From NCBI RefSeq assembly GCF_014204945.1, contig NZ_JACHMN010000002.1, forward strand, positions 910,503-974,502: a stretch of 64,000 nucleotides of DNA, read 5' to 3'. The translations under genes were made by a program, and so were the position numbers. The notes beneath the pieces are model-generated. The model made no database searches and was not told the DNA's origin. It saw only the letters and a program-made list of their open reading frames with translations. Positions 32,426 to 40,265 of this stretch are shown here, in pieces. The DNA is from Allocatelliglobosispora scoriae (GTDB lineage Bacteria; Actinomycetota; Actinomycetes; Mycobacteriales; Micromonosporaceae). Each line of letters starts with the position of its first letter. Position 1 is the stretch's first letter.

Positions 32426-33280
32426 TTAGACGATTTGGTGGACCATGTCGCGAATGAGCTTAAGGGATTCGGCCTTGCTGAGTGACGCGGCGCGAAGCTC
32501 GTCGAAGACAAGCCGATAACGATGTGCGTCGGTGTCGTCCTCGACCGACATGCCGTTGACCGCCTCGTTGAAGACGATGGGCTGATCGGGCGGCGGGAAC
32601 TCGATGATGGTGAAGCTCGCGGTCATGCCCGGGTGCAGCGCGTGGACGAGCGGCAGGATCTGGATCGAGACATGCGGGCTGCGAAGCGTGACGTCGACCA
32701 GGTGCAGCAGCTGCGTGCGCTGCACCTCCGGCCCGGCGAAGCAGCGCCGCAGCACGGCCTCGTCCATCACCGCCCAGAGCTTGAGGGGCTTGTCGCCGAC
32801 GAGTCGGCGCTGGCGGGTCAGCCGGATCTCGACGAGCCGGTCCGACTCCTCCGCCGTCAGCCGCGGGATCGCCTGGCTGTTGAGCGCCTTCGCGTACTCC
32901 TCCGTCTGCAGCAGGCCGTTGATCACCGCCGCGTCGAAGCAGAGCAGTGACGTGCCCTCGTCCTCGAAGCCGATGTAGCTGGCGTACGGACCGGTGATGC
33001 TCGAGCCGAAGTGGCTCCACCAGCGCCGCTCCTTGGAGTCGCGGGCCAGCATCTCCAGCTCGCGGTGGATGTCGGGGTTGGTGACGCCGTAGAGGCTGAG
33101 CAGGTCGCGCAGGTCGCGGGGGCGCAGCGCCTGGCGGGCCGTCTCGACCCGGCTCACCCAGGAGTCGGAGCGCTCCAGGCGCTTGCCGACCTCTTCGCCG
33201 GTGAGCCCGGCGTCCGTGCGCATCAGCCGCAGGATCAGCCCGAGCCGTCGCCGCCGGACCGTGGGATTTCCGCTGGCCAT
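32426..33280 (-). CDS. WhiJ-like XRE regulator with DUF5753
   Basis: 284 residues from ATG 33280, chosen because GGGAGGAG lies 7 bases upstream; the frame is open further but not coding. The N-terminal XRE domain (LGLILRLMRTDAGLTGEEVG, then WVSRVETARQALRPRDLRDLL) is followed by the DUF5753 sensor region (RWWSHFGSS, YIGFEDEGTSLLCFDAAVI, VLRRCFAGPEV, VSIQILPLVHALHPGM). It is known as a family of developmental or secondary-metabolism regulators in Streptomyces. It forms a pair with DUF397 and lies divergent from a small Cys-rich operon that it may control. Confidence 0.92.
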   Translation of the reverse strand: MASGNPTVRRRRLGLILRLMRTDAGLTGEEVGKRLERSDSWVSRVETARQALRPRDLRDLLSLYGVTNPDIHRELEMLARDSKERRWWSHFGSSITGPYASYIGFEDEGTSLLCFDAAVINGLLQTEEYAKALNSQAIPRLTAEESDRLVEIRLTRQRRLVGDKPLKLWAVMDEAVLRRCFAGPEVQRTQLLHLVDVTLRSPHVSIQILPLVHALHPGMTASFTIIEFPPPDQPIVFNEAVNGMSVEDDTDAHRYRLVFDELRAASLSKAESLKLIRDMVHQIV

Positions 33281-33348
33281 GGCCACTCCTCCCGAGTTAG
33301 CCGCCATCTTAGTGTCGACGCCGTCACTCTGAGGTACCCGGACACGGG

Positions 33349-33371
33349 TGACACCTCCCCCAACCGTGTCA
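33349..33371. promoter_or_regulatory. TGACAC/GTGTCA inverted repeat
   Basis: TGACAC (33349-33354) and GTGTCA (33366-33371) are separated by 11 bases, and further GTGTC/GACAC words occur at 33312 and 33341. They lie between the WhiJ-like regulator and the divergent small genes, so they are a candidate control site. Confidence 0.35.
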
Positions 33372-33468
33372 TATTCCTGCCGCCACCGGTTAAATTGGGC
33401 AGCCGATTCTTGCAGTTGCGTAAATCGTCTGCGACGCTGACGGGGATGGATCTCGAGGAGGTGCCGCG

Positions 33469-33762
33469 ATGGTCGACCCGACCACAGTGGAGTCCGCCGT
33501 GGAGCACGGTGAACCGCCCGCTGAACCCCCTGCTGGTTGCACCGATCCGGGCGTGTGGCAGATCGCTCACGAGCTCTACCTAGCCCATCGTGGCCCGTCC
33601 GGACAACCGTGTCCAGAGTGCGGTGAGGCCTCCCCGTGCGCCGGCGACGACCTGGCCAGGCAAGGCCTCGCCACCGCGCTCGGCGAGCAGGTGACGATGT
33701 CGGGCTACTGGCAGGCGCTCGCCGGTCTGCGCCGTCGACGCGCCACCGCGGCGGCCTCGTGA
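33469..33762 (+). CDS. Small Cys-rich protein next to WhiJ-like regulator
   Basis: 97 residues from ATG 33469 with GAGGAGG upstream. The acidic N-terminus is followed by GVWQIAHELYLAHRG, then QPCPECGEASPCAG and LARQGLATALGEQVTM. CxxCG plus a later PC suggests a single metal site. A paralogue at 47497-47793 has the same layout (WAVARELLAEH, SCESCG, PCEG, LAIQGL). Its TGA overlaps the GTG of the next gene. Function is unknown; such genes often accompany WhiJ-type regulators in actinomycetes. Confidence 0.7.
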   Translation: MVDPTTVESAVEHGEPPAEPPAGCTDPGVWQIAHELYLAHRGPSGQPCPECGEASPCAGDDLARQGLATALGEQVTMSGYWQALAGLRRRRATAAAS

Positions 33763-33995
33763 GCCGCCTGCCCTTCCCCGCCGGGCTCATCGATCTCTGT
33801 GTTCAGGTTCTCGCCGAGCATCACGACGACGGCACCGGCACCTGCGCCGCGTGCCGACGGCGCCTGGGCGACTGCAGCGCCCGCCGCAATTGCACAAATG
33901 TGCTGCGGCGCGCCGGCTACAACCCGGCGAAGTTCGACACCACCGCGCTGATGGGTGAGACGGCCTACGTCAGGCCGGCCTTCGTCTTCGAATAG
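33759..33995 (+). CDS. Small Cys-rich protein, coupled second gene
   Basis: 78 residues from GTG 33759, which overlaps the preceding TGA (GTGA), indicating translational coupling. CAACRRRLGDCSARRNC gives four cysteines in a zinc-finger-like spacing. The hydrophobic N-terminal helix (LIDLCVQVLAEHH) may be an interaction surface. No family name is known to me. Confidence 0.65.
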   Translation: MSRLPFPAGLIDLCVQVLAEHHDDGTGTCAACRRRLGDCSARRNCTNVLRRAGYNPAKFDTTALMGETAYVRPAFVFE

Positions 33996-34088
33996 CACGG
34001 GGCAGACATCTCCTCCCGCACCGCCTGTCAGGGGGTGGAGGCGGGCCTGGGGAGAGCAGGGGACACGGACCGCACCCCGTTCCCCGCC

Positions 34089-34124
34089 TGGGCGGGAAGC
34101 TTGCGAAAGCTCGTTTCCCGCCCA
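34089..34124. terminator. Hairpin terminator between convergent genes
   Basis: TGGGCGGGAA (34089-34098) pairs with TTCCCGCCCA (34115-34124), with a partly paired GCTTGCGAAAGC inside. It separates the Cys-rich operon from the condensation-domain gene. Confidence 0.65.
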
Positions 34125-34144
34125 TTGGTGCGTCCGGAGCCCGG

Positions 34145-35509
34145 TCAGGCGCTGCGGAACGCGTCGTAGAGCGCGCGGACGGAGTCCTCGCCCAGCGCCG
34201 CCATCGTGACGAGGCGTTCGAGGTCGCCGAGGAAGTCGGCGGGCCCCCTCGGCTCGAGGAACCCGCGCTCGACGCAGAGCGCCAGCGTCGCGCTCTCGTC
34301 GAGGCGGTGCAGGTAGAGGAAGAGGTTGGCGCCCTTGGGGGTGTTGGGCGGCGCCCAGCCGGTGATCCGGGTCGCGCCGAGCAGGCCCGGGATCGTGGCG
34401 ACGGCGGCGGCCGCGGCGGCGGGATCGGCCCGGCGGCTGATCTTCTCCGCCGGGGCGAAGCGGACGTCGTTGAAGAAGCAGTACCCGTCCGGGGTGATGC
34501 CGCGCCGCTCGGCCGCGGCCGCCACCAGCGCGTCCAGGGCGCGCGGGTGGTATTCGCAGTGCCAGTAGGAGTTGAGCGCCGCCTGCACCGCCCGGCGCAG
34601 GAACGCCGCGACACTCTCGTCGGCGATGCCGAGCCGGAACAGCGCGTTCTGGTTGAAGGCACCGACGAGGTCGCGGCTCTCACGGTGGAACCTGGTCGCG
34701 ACGATCGTGCGCAGCGCCGCCTCGCTCTCCCCGGCGTACGCCGCGAGCAGCAGCGACGACGCGGCCAGCAGCACGACCGACGGCGCGACTCCACCGTGGA
34801 TCGCCAGCGCCCTCGTCGCCAGTGCCAGCGCCGGGGACTCGATCCGGGCCCAGACGAAGTCGGGCGCGCGATCGCCCCGAACGCTGGCGATCATGCGGTC
34901 CGGGATCTCGGCGAGCTGCTCGGACCAGAACGCGAGCGCCTTCGCCTCCCGCTGCCGCCCTTCGGCGGAGGCCTCGTAGGCGGCCCGCTCCAACGGCTGC
35001 TGCCCCGCCGGGCCCGGCTCGGCACCGGCGAGCAGGGCGTCGAGGTCGGCCAGGACGATGCGCAGGCTCCAGCCGTCGAGCGCCATGTGGTTCAGGGCGA
35101 GCAGCAGGGTGACCGGCCGGTCGTCGCGGCAGAGCACGGCGACCCGCAGCGGCAGGTCGGTCGCGTTGTCGAAGGCGGCCGCCACGAGCCGCGCCGCGAC
35201 CTCCTCCTCGTCGGCGTCCCGGTGCACCTCGACCGGGATCTCGCCGCTGCCCCGGGCCTCCTGCCGGGGTCCGTCGGGGGTGTCGTAGTAGACCGAGCGC
35301 AGCGAGTCGTGCCGCTCGACCAGCACGCGCAGCGCGGTGCGGACCGTGTCGAGGTCCGCACCGGCCGGCACGTCGCAGCGGGCGGAGAGGTTGAGCGAGG
35401 CGTCACCCGGCGGCAGCCACGCGAAGACGTCCCAGATCGCGATCTGCCCCCAGGTGAGAGGTCCGACGCCGGTGCGGGCCGCCTGGAAGCGCAGCGGTGC
35501 TTCACTCAT
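34145..35509 (-). CDS. Stand-alone condensation-domain protein
   Basis: 454 residues from ATG 35509 with GGAG upstream. The fold is that of NRPS condensation or related acyltransferase domains: N-terminal GPLTWGQIAIWDVF (C1-like), VLVERHDSLRSVYYD, and LNHMALDGWSLRIV as the active site, where the HHxxxDG motif has Asn for the first His but keeps the catalytic second His and DG. Later GAFNQNALFRLGI fits the C5-C6 region. No adenylation or carrier domain is nearby, so it works in trans or on soluble acyl thioesters or amines. The SARP regulator gene lies 65 bp upstream on the same strand, which suggests a small regulated biosynthetic unit. Confidence 0.82.
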   Translation of the reverse strand: MSEAPLRFQAARTGVGPLTWGQIAIWDVFAWLPPGDASLNLSARCDVPAGADLDTVRTALRVLVERHDSLRSVYYDTPDGPRQEARGSGEIPVEVHRDADEEEVAARLVAAAFDNATDLPLRVAVLCRDDRPVTLLLALNHMALDGWSLRIVLADLDALLAGAEPGPAGQQPLERAAYEASAEGRQREAKALAFWSEQLAEIPDRMIASVRGDRAPDFVWARIESPALALATRALAIHGGVAPSVVLLAASSLLLAAYAGESEAALRTIVATRFHRESRDLVGAFNQNALFRLGIADESVAAFLRRAVQAALNSYWHCEYHPRALDALVAAAAERRGITPDGYCFFNDVRFAPAEKISRRADPAAAAAAVATIPGLLGATRITGWAPPNTPKGANLFLYLHRLDESATLALCVERGFLEPRGPADFLGDLERLVTMAALGEDSVRALYDAFRSA

Positions 35510-35574
35510 GAGACTCCGTGGTGTACGCGGGATGTGCCGCTCCCCACCGTGTCACAGTGGAGCGGCTGCGCACA

Positions 35575-36444
35575 TCAACCGGCTCTGCGCAGGAACCCCC
35601 GCTTCGCGGGCGGTGCCGCCGCCTCCCACCTCGCGACCTGCCCGCCACCGCGGCGATCGGCGCCGTGCTGCCACACGTTGCGCGGCGGCGCCGCCACCCG
35701 ACCGCCGAACACGGGGTCGCCCCGCAGGATCGCCCGGTGCAGGATCTGCAGCTCCGCACCCGGCTCGATGCCGAGCTGCTCGGCGAGGGTGGCCCGGCAC
35801 TCCCGGAAGAGCTCCAGCGCCTCGGCCCGGCGGCCGCACCGGTGCAGGGCCAGCATCGCCTGCCCGCGCAGCCGCTCCCGCATCGGCAGGGACCGTGTCA
35901 GCGCCACCAGGTCGGTGACCGCCTCGACGTGCCGGCCGAGGGCGAGCAGGACGTCGCCGTGGATCTCGTGTGCGCGTACGCGGGCCTCGATGAGCCGCCG
36001 CGACTCGTCCTCGACGGCGGGGGTGTCGCGGGCGTCGGCGAACGGGTCGCCGCTCCACAGGGCGAGCCCGCCGGCCAGCAGCTCCGCGGCCTTCGCGAGC
36101 TCACCGCGGCGGAAGGCGACCTCGGCGCGCTCGACCATCGCGCCGAAGCGCAGCGAGTCGAGGTCGCCCTCGGCGACCCGCAGCACGTAGCCGGAGGCAC
36201 CGTGGCCGATGAGGCTCTCGTCGACGAGGGTCCGCCGCAGCCGGTGGACGTAGACCTGCATGACCTTGTGGGCGTTCGCCGGCGTGCGGCCCGCCCACAG
36301 CTCCTCGACGAGCGCGGGGCCGGGGATCGGACGGTTGGGCCGGCTGAGGAAGACCGCGAGCAGCCGGCGCAGTGAGGGTGCGAGCGGGACGGCTGTTCCG
36401 TCCCGGTGGGCCGCAAGCGGTCCCAGGACCCGGAAGGTCGTCAC
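35575..36444 (-). CDS. SARP/BTAD-type transcriptional activator
   Basis: 289 residues from GTG 36444; the upstream extension is not coding-like. Residues 1-90 are an OmpR-type winged helix (FRVLGPLAAHRDG, LLAVFLSRPNRPIP, VYVHRLRRTL). Residues 95-240 are the bacterial transcriptional activation domain (SLRFGAMVERAE, LALWSGDPFAD, LRGQAMLALHRCGRRAEALE, LGIEPGAELQ). A basic Gly/Arg-rich tail follows. SARPs activate antibiotic clusters. The next gene on the same strand encodes the orphan condensation protein, the obvious target or partner. Confidence 0.9.
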   Translation of the reverse strand: MTTFRVLGPLAAHRDGTAVPLAPSLRRLLAVFLSRPNRPIPGPALVEELWAGRTPANAHKVMQVYVHRLRRTLVDESLIGHGASGYVLRVAEGDLDSLRFGAMVERAEVAFRRGELAKAAELLAGGLALWSGDPFADARDTPAVEDESRRLIEARVRAHEIHGDVLLALGRHVEAVTDLVALTRSLPMRERLRGQAMLALHRCGRRAEALELFRECRATLAEQLGIEPGAELQILHRAILRGDPVFGGRVAAPPRNVWQHGADRRGGGQVARWEAAAPPAKRGFLRRAG

Positions 36445-36616
36445 CGCGGTGCGGTGCCAGCCATCGAGCCGAGATGGTATCCAGACATCAACGTATCCCC
36501 CCGTGGCGTTCGGGATCCTCCCGACACCGGTCAAGCATCGACGGATGCCAGCCTCCGGCACAACGTCCGCTACTCCTGAGGAAAACACCCAGGTCGCAAG
36601 GGGTGGGATGGGAACG

Positions 36617-37756
36617 TCACACGATGTTGTGCTCCGCCAGGGCGATGCCGCCGCGGAAGCGCCGGACGTCGAGGGAGGAGATGTCGATCGCCTGCGGCGC
36701 TCCGAGATAGAGGTCGCGGATCGCCGCTCCCGCCGCCGGCCCCATCTGGAAGCCGTGCCCGGAGAAGCCCGCCGCGTAGAGCACCCGCGACATCCCCGGC
36801 ACCTCCCCGATGATCTGGTTGTGGTCGGGTGTCACCTCGTAGAGGCCCGCCCAGGCCGACCGGATGCCGGCGTCCAGGATGGCCGGTGCGCGCCGCCCGA
36901 TCAGCTCCACCAGCCGGTCGAGCCACTCCCCCGGCTCGTAGCGGGTGTCGAAACCCGGCGCCCGGTCGTGGTCCGAATAGGAGACCGCCAGCCCCGGACC
37001 CTCGCGGTGGAAGTAGAGCGTCGTGGGCATCTCGATCGTCAGCGGCGTCTCGCCGAGCCCGTCGACCGGCCCGGTGAAGACCACCTGCCGCCGGATCGGC
37101 ACCACCGGCAGGTCGACCCCGGCCATCGCACCGACCGCGCCGCTCCAGGCACCGGCGGCCACTACCACGGTCCCGGCCGTGATCAGACCCCGGCCGGTAC
37201 GCACACCGCGCACCACACCGCCGTCGAGCTCGATCCCGGTCACCTCGACCCCGGTGAGCAGCCGCGCACCGTGGCCCCGGGCGGCTCTCGCATACCCCTG
37301 CACCACGGCGTCCGGCGTCGCCTTCGCGTCGTCGGGCGACCACAGGGCCGCCACGATCCCGTCGGTGGAGATCAGCGGCGAGATCCGCTGCGCCTCCTCG
37401 GCCCCGATGATGTGGCTGCGGATGCCGTACTCCCGCTGCAGCGCCGAACACCGCTCGAACTCCGGCAGGTCGGCGGCGTCGGCGATGAGGAAGAGGTACC
37501 CCATCCGGTGGAAATCGATCTCCTGGCCGAAGCGGGCCCGGAACCCGGCGTACTCGCCGATGCCGTGCAGGCCCATCTCCAGATTGACCCGGGTGGTGTA
37601 CGCGGACCTCGCCCCGCCGGCGGCTTTGCTCGTCGAGCCGGCGCCGAGCGTGTCGCGCTCGACCAGCGTGACCCGCACTCCCGCCGCGGCGAGGTGGTAG
37701 GCGCAGCTCACGCCGATGATGCCACCGCCGACGACGACCACGTCCGCATCCGTCAT
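36617..37756 (-). CDS. FAD-dependent DAO-family oxidoreductase
   Basis: 379 residues from ATG 37756. The N-terminal dinucleotide loop is VVVVGGGIIGVSCAYHLA, with the Glu at the end of strand 2 in VTLVERDTLGAGST. The family segments GGARSAYTT and TPDHNQIIGEVPG, then GFSGHGFQMGPAAG, are typical of sarcosine or glycine oxidase-like enzymes that oxidise secondary or N-methyl amines. It is probably cytosolic with bound FAD. It stands alone, divergent from the small membrane protein gene at 37823. Confidence 0.9.
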   Translation of the reverse strand: MTDADVVVVGGGIIGVSCAYHLAAAGVRVTLVERDTLGAGSTSKAAGGARSAYTTRVNLEMGLHGIGEYAGFRARFGQEIDFHRMGYLFLIADAADLPEFERCSALQREYGIRSHIIGAEEAQRISPLISTDGIVAALWSPDDAKATPDAVVQGYARAARGHGARLLTGVEVTGIELDGGVVRGVRTGRGLITAGTVVVAAGAWSGAVGAMAGVDLPVVPIRRQVVFTGPVDGLGETPLTIEMPTTLYFHREGPGLAVSYSDHDRAPGFDTRYEPGEWLDRLVELIGRRAPAILDAGIRSAWAGLYEVTPDHNQIIGEVPGMSRVLYAAGFSGHGFQMGPAAGAAIRDLYLGAPQAIDISSLDVRRFRGGIALAEHNIV

Positions 37757-37822
37757 GCGAGAAATCCTCCCAGCCGCCCGGCCGCCGGGAAAATCTTGCG
37801 GCCGGGGTTTACCGTTCGGGCC

Positions 37823-38296
37823 ATGTCGTACAGCCCGCCCCCGGACTCCTTCACACCTCCACCGACCGCGCAAGCACCCAAGCCCAAGCGCACCCTGCGC
37901 ACCGTGCTCATCATCGTCGGCATCGTGCTCGTCCTGTGCTGCGGCGGCCTGGGCATCGGCGGCTACCTGCTCTACCGCGGCATCGACGAGGCGACGGGAC
38001 CGGCCAACGACGCCACCGACGCGTTCATCGACGACATCGAGGCCGGCGCCTACCCGCAGGCCTACGCCCGCTACTGCGACCAGGTGCAGCGGAGGATCTC
38101 GGAGGAGACCTTCGTCCGGACCCAGTCGGCGCGGCCGAAGATCACCGGCCACGAGATCACCGGCACCAGCGTCAGCAACATCAACGGCAGGGTGTCGGCA
38201 CGGGTCACCGTCAAGGCCACCCAGGCCGACGGCACCATCTTCACCCAGACCTTCGTCCTGGTCCGGCCGGATGAGACCTGGCAGATCTGTGAGTGA
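37823..38296 (+). CDS. Pro-rich, single-pass membrane protein with DUF4878-like domain
   Basis: 157 residues from ATG 37823. A Pro-rich cytoplasmic N-terminus (PPPDSFTPPPTAQAPKPKR) is followed by one helix (VLIIVGIVLVLCCGGLGIGG) and an extracytoplasmic domain of about 100 residues (AFIDDIEAGAYPQAYARYC, then an FVLVRPDETWQIC end) that looks like the NTF2-like DUF4878 fold. The role is unknown; it may be a cell-envelope lipoprotein-like sensor. Its last 8 bases overlap the following methyltransferase gene. Confidence 0.75.
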   Translation: MSYSPPPDSFTPPPTAQAPKPKRTLRTVLIIVGIVLVLCCGGLGIGGYLLYRGIDEATGPANDATDAFIDDIEAGAYPQAYARYCDQVQRRISEETFVRTQSARPKITGHEITGTSVSNINGRVSARVTVKATQADGTIFTQTFVLVRPDETWQICE

Positions 38297-39086
38297 CGCG
38301 ACCGAGCCGCGCCAGCGCAGCCGGGTCTTCGGCGAGGTGGTGCAGGCCTACGAGAACGCCCGGCCCGACTACCCGGCGGCGCTCGTCACCGACGTGATCG
38401 CCTTCGCCGGACCCGGTCCCGCCCTGGAGGTCGGCGCCGGGACGGGCAAGGCGACGGTGGCCTTCGCCGCCCACGGGATCGACATCACCTGTGTGGAGCC
38501 GGATCCGCGGATGGCCGAGGCGCTCAGCCGCAACTGCGCGGCCCGCGTCATCGTGACCCCGTTCGAGTCGTGGCAGCCCGACCGCGAGTTCGGCCTGCTC
38601 TACGCCGCCCAGTCCTGGCACTGGGTCGACCCCGCGCGGCGCCTGGACCTGGCCCACGCGGCGCTGGCACCGGGCGGTGCGCTCGCCCTGTTCTGGAACA
38701 GCTTCTCCACCACCGACCAGCCGCTGCTCGAAGCGCTGACGGCGGTCGACACCCGGCATGGCGTGCCGGTCGGGTTCACCCCGCACGCCCGCCGCACCGA
38801 GGAGGTGCGCGCGGAGCGGACCGGCGCCTTCGACCAGGAGTGGCAGAGCCTGGACCTCGTCGACGACAGCCGCTTCACCGATCTGGAGATCCGCTACTAC
38901 ACCGGCGAGCGCACCTACACGACCGCCGACTACGTGGACCTGCTGGCGTCGATCTCGCACTACCGGATCCTCGACACCGAGCAGCTCGACGGCGTACTCG
39001 CCGAGGTGGCCCGGGTGATCGACGCCCGCGGCGGCACGATCGGGCTCGACATCACCACGGACCTGGCGCTGGCCCGGCGGATCTGA
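38289..39086 (+). CDS. Class I SAM-dependent methyltransferase
   Basis: 265 residues from GTG 38289, overlapping the preceding stop by 8 bp. The motifs are FGEVVQAYENARPDYPAALV, ALEVGAGTGKATVAFA (SAM loop), ITCVEPDPRMAEAL, FGLLYAAQSWHWVDP and LAPGGALALFWN. This ENARPDYP/SWHWVDP type is a widespread actinobacterial Methyltransf_11 group of unknown substrate. A terminator follows 4 bp after the stop. Confidence 0.9.
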   Translation: MSDATEPRQRSRVFGEVVQAYENARPDYPAALVTDVIAFAGPGPALEVGAGTGKATVAFAAHGIDITCVEPDPRMAEALSRNCAARVIVTPFESWQPDREFGLLYAAQSWHWVDPARRLDLAHAALAPGGALALFWNSFSTTDQPLLEALTAVDTRHGVPVGFTPHARRTEEVRAERTGAFDQEWQSLDLVDDSRFTDLEIRYYTGERTYTTADYVDLLASISHYRILDTEQLDGVLAEVARVIDARGGTIGLDITTDLALARRI

Positions 39087-39090
39087 CGCG

Positions 39091-39128
39091 CGTCGTGGTC
39101 CCCGGCAGGCGCGCCGGGGACCACGACG
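39091..39128. terminator. 16-bp-arm terminator between convergent genes
   Basis: CGTCGTGGTCCCCGGC (39091-39106) pairs perfectly with 39113-39128 around a 6-base loop. It begins 4 bp after one stop and ends 3 bp before the other. Confidence 0.8.
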
Positions 39129-39131
39129 TTC

Positions 39132-39539
39132 TCAGCTGGTGGGCTGCGGCGTCGGCGGCGCCGTGGGCAGCACCGGAGCCGGTGCTCCCGGAGCACCCGG
39201 AGGGCCCGGCAGCGGGAAGCGGCGCGTCTGCGGCGGCTGCTGCCGCAGCGGACCCCGTTCGCGCTGGTCCACGATGCGCGGACCCCTGTCGAAACGCTGG
39301 TTGTGCTGCCGCTCGTGCCGGTCGCCGTGGTGGCTCACGAGCGCCACCACGCCGCCGCCGACCGCGCAGCCGATGAGCAGGCCGACGAGGCCCACGGCGG
39401 TGAACTGCAGCGGCCGGCTCTGCAGGAGTCCCCTGGTCGCCGGCGCGGGCGCGGGCGCCGGTGCCGGAGCTGGTGTCGGCTCCACCGGCGCGGCCGGTGG
39501 CGGTGTCGCGGTGCCTTCTTCGTCTGGGGTATCGGACAT
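39132..39539 (-). CDS. Proline-rich single-pass membrane protein
   Basis: 135 residues from ATG 39539. The acidic/Pro-Ala-rich N-terminus (PTPAPAPAPAPAPATR) is followed by one helix (FTAVGLVGLLIGCAVGGGVV). The extracytoplasmic tail is first His/Arg-rich (HHGDRHERQHNQRF) and then Pro-rich to the end. No fold is recognised; low complexity makes homology unreliable. It lies 23 bp downstream of the YhhN gene and is likely cotranscribed. Confidence 0.6.
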   Translation of the reverse strand: MSDTPDEEGTATPPPAAPVEPTPAPAPAPAPAPATRGLLQSRPLQFTAVGLVGLLIGCAVGGGVVALVSHHGDRHERQHNQRFDRGPRIVDQRERGPLRQQPPQTRRFPLPGPPGAPGAPAPVLPTAPPTPQPTS

Positions 39540-39562
39540 CTTCACAGGATGTGCGCTCAACC

Positions 39563-40222
39563 TCAAAGCACGCTGGCAGTCCGGGCCCGCTGGTAGCGCA
39601 ACCACCCGAACGCCAGCAACGTCTGTGCGGCCAGGTAGGTCAGCATCACCCAGATCGGCGGGCCGGGCAGCTCGGCGGCGCCCGCCGCGTCGACGGCGAT
39701 GAGCAGGTCCGAGGTGAGGAAGAGCAGCCCGCCCAGGCCGGTCCGCCAGCCGAACGCCGACGACGTCGCCGCCGTCGTCGCCAGCGCCAGCCCGTAGGCG
39801 GTCATCGGCACGGCGAGCCCGATCTCCGCCAGCCCCGGCCACAACCAGATCAGCGCGGCGCCGAGCAGCACCGCGACGCCGATCGGCACCGCCAGCACCG
39901 GCCAGCGGCGCAGCCGGGCCAGCGCACCGTGCCGGACGAAGGTGGTGATGTAGCAGATGTGCGCACCGAGGAAGAAGACCATGCCCGCGAGGAACCACAG
40001 GTCGCCGCTGCCGAGCAGGGCGATGTCGCCCGCCGTGGAGAAGGCCAGCGCCGCGGTGAACCCGCGCACCGGCACCGCGCTGCCCCGGGCCGCCCGCCAC
40101 AGCCACAGCGCCAGCAGCGGCATCAGCAGCGGCTTGGTGATCCAGAAGACGACGTCGTTCTCGACTCCGGCACTGATCAGGTTGGCGACGGCGACGACGG
40201 CGTACGCGATGAGGACCGGCAT
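39563..40222 (-). CDS. YhhN/TMEM86-family membrane protein (lysoplasmalogenase-like)
   Basis: 219 residues from ATG 40222, with about eight hydrophobic helices. The family pattern TKPLLMPLLALWL and AFSTAGDIALLGSG, then FFLGAHICYITTF, and LLFLTSDLLIAVD is complete. The conserved Asp residues in GD and SD are thought to be catalytic in the lysoplasmalogenase branch. In bacteria the substrate is usually not known. The 43-bp gap to the divergent SpoU gene must hold both promoters. Confidence 0.88.
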   Translation of the reverse strand: MPVLIAYAVVAVANLISAGVENDVVFWITKPLLMPLLALWLWRAARGSAVPVRGFTAALAFSTAGDIALLGSGDLWFLAGMVFFLGAHICYITTFVRHGALARLRRWPVLAVPIGVAVLLGAALIWLWPGLAEIGLAVPMTAYGLALATTAATSSAFGWRTGLGGLLFLTSDLLIAVDAAGAAELPGPPIWVMLTYLAAQTLLAFGWLRYQRARTASVL

Positions 40223-40265
40223 GGGTGATCTCCAGGGTGTGGGGTTCGGGCAGCATACTGTCCTG

